Shown: piece by piece, positions 41,941 through 42,093 of the stretch
Position numbering within the stretch: the stretch's first letter is position 1
Layout of the letters: each line of letters begins with the position of its first letter
Source of the DNA: Prochloraceae cyanobacterium
GTDB taxonomy: Bacteria; Cyanobacteriota; Cyanobacteriia; Cyanobacteriales; JASJDA01
DNA: 42,093 nucleotides
Direction: 5' to 3'
Assembly (NCBI GenBank): GCA_030065755.1
Contig: JASJDA010000052.1
Location: forward strand, 1 to 42,093
Translations under genes and position numbers: made by a program
Notes under the pieces: generated by a model
Told to the model about the DNA's origin: nothing
Database searches by the model: none
What the model saw: the letters and a program-made list of their open reading frames with translations, nothing else

Positions 41941-41981
41941 TTGACATCCTCCCCCGTGGCTAGACGGGGGATTCCCAGACC
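41941..41981 (-). mobile_element. IS200/IS605 right end beside tnpB, copy RE3
   Basis: Read on the minus strand: GGGAATCCCCCGTCT, a short loop, ACGGGGGAGGATGTCAA. It directly follows the TnpB stop codon, so it is the reference for the solo ends at 10378 and 13727. In functional TnpB systems this hairpin belongs to the guide RNA 3' region, and the guide is the flanking DNA (here the IS630 end). Confidence 0.65.
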
Positions 41982-42093
41982 TCACGATCTGGGTTTCTGT
42001 TTCTTTCTCGTTGTACGAGTTTTTCGCAACTGCCCAAGAGAACTATGTCTATCAGGTCTTACGTCCGCTCCACAGACGCTTCCCCGCAAGCCT
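41982..42093 (-). CDS. TnpB (IS200/IS605 OrfB), C-terminal end only, cut by the window edge
   Basis: 36 codons are visible: GLRGSVCGADVRPDRHSSLG, then a basic tail ending KKQKPRS and stop. CGADVRP is the usual TnpB segment that follows the zinc finger and carries the last catalytic Asp of the RuvC site. The main part lies beyond the right edge, so intactness cannot be judged. TnpB is an RNA-guided nuclease that helps the transposon persist. Confidence 0.7.
   Translation of the reverse strand, partial: GLRGSVCGADVRPDRHSSLGQLRKTRTTRKKQKPRS

Overview
The window looks like chromosome from a low-GC filamentous or colonial cyanobacterium. The octamer GCGATCGC (HIP1) and its core CGATCG recur throughout. 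The gene set is typically cyanobacterial: WD40/nSTAND proteins, orthocaspase, Tll0287-like heme sensor, Uma2 nuclease, and housekeeping genes nadE, gatA, moaE and murJ. Many decayed IS200/IS605, IS630 and IS982 pieces fit the same picture. I cannot name the species from sequence alone.

Layout. 1-4936: end of a WD40 protein cut by the window edge, two unrecognised membrane-associated proteins, then murJ. 5018-5233: a small terminal-inverted-repeat element with a second 109-bp hairpin element inserted in it. 5325-10318: a two-gene operon on the minus strand, CHAT peptidase then nSTAND NTPase with ten WD40 repeats, overlapping by ATGA. 10527-14059: four genes on the plus strand that I read as one cassette: DUF2589 protein, coiled partner, second DUF2589 protein, small zinc ribbon. 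Solo TnpB-type right ends lie before and inside it. 14300-19934: a C39-like papain-fold peptidase (minus), then a plus-strand pair, LCAT-like lipase and caspase-family peptidase. 20446-23188: a cation/Ca2+ exchanger and nadE. 23213-24402: a graveyard with tnpB and iscB fragments joined tail to tail. 24385-30495: cytochrome c peroxidase, a DUF4214 protein, moaE, gatA, an S58 peptidase pseudogene, an alpha/beta hydrolase and tRNA-Lys(CUU). 30654-34972: small accessory genes (hypothetical, Uma2, Phd antitoxin with a broken VapC, IS982 remnant, heme sensor). 35316-40622: TetR and a divergent RND efflux operon with repeated operator-like sites. 40681-42093: wrecked IS630 with a nested hairpin element, a 20-bp tandem array, and the 3' end of a tnpB gene.

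The most striking functional region is about 5.3-20 kb. It holds two caspase-fold peptidases (CHAT and C14), a papain-fold peptidase, a lipase, a STAND NTPase switch, and two paralogous DUF2589 proteins with conserved-looking partners. My inference is a conflict or regulated-cell-death island. The DUF2589 quartet is the part whose biochemistry is least known to me. A separate novelty is the 109-bp hairpin element: its two copies have different stem sequences, but each stays self-complementary.
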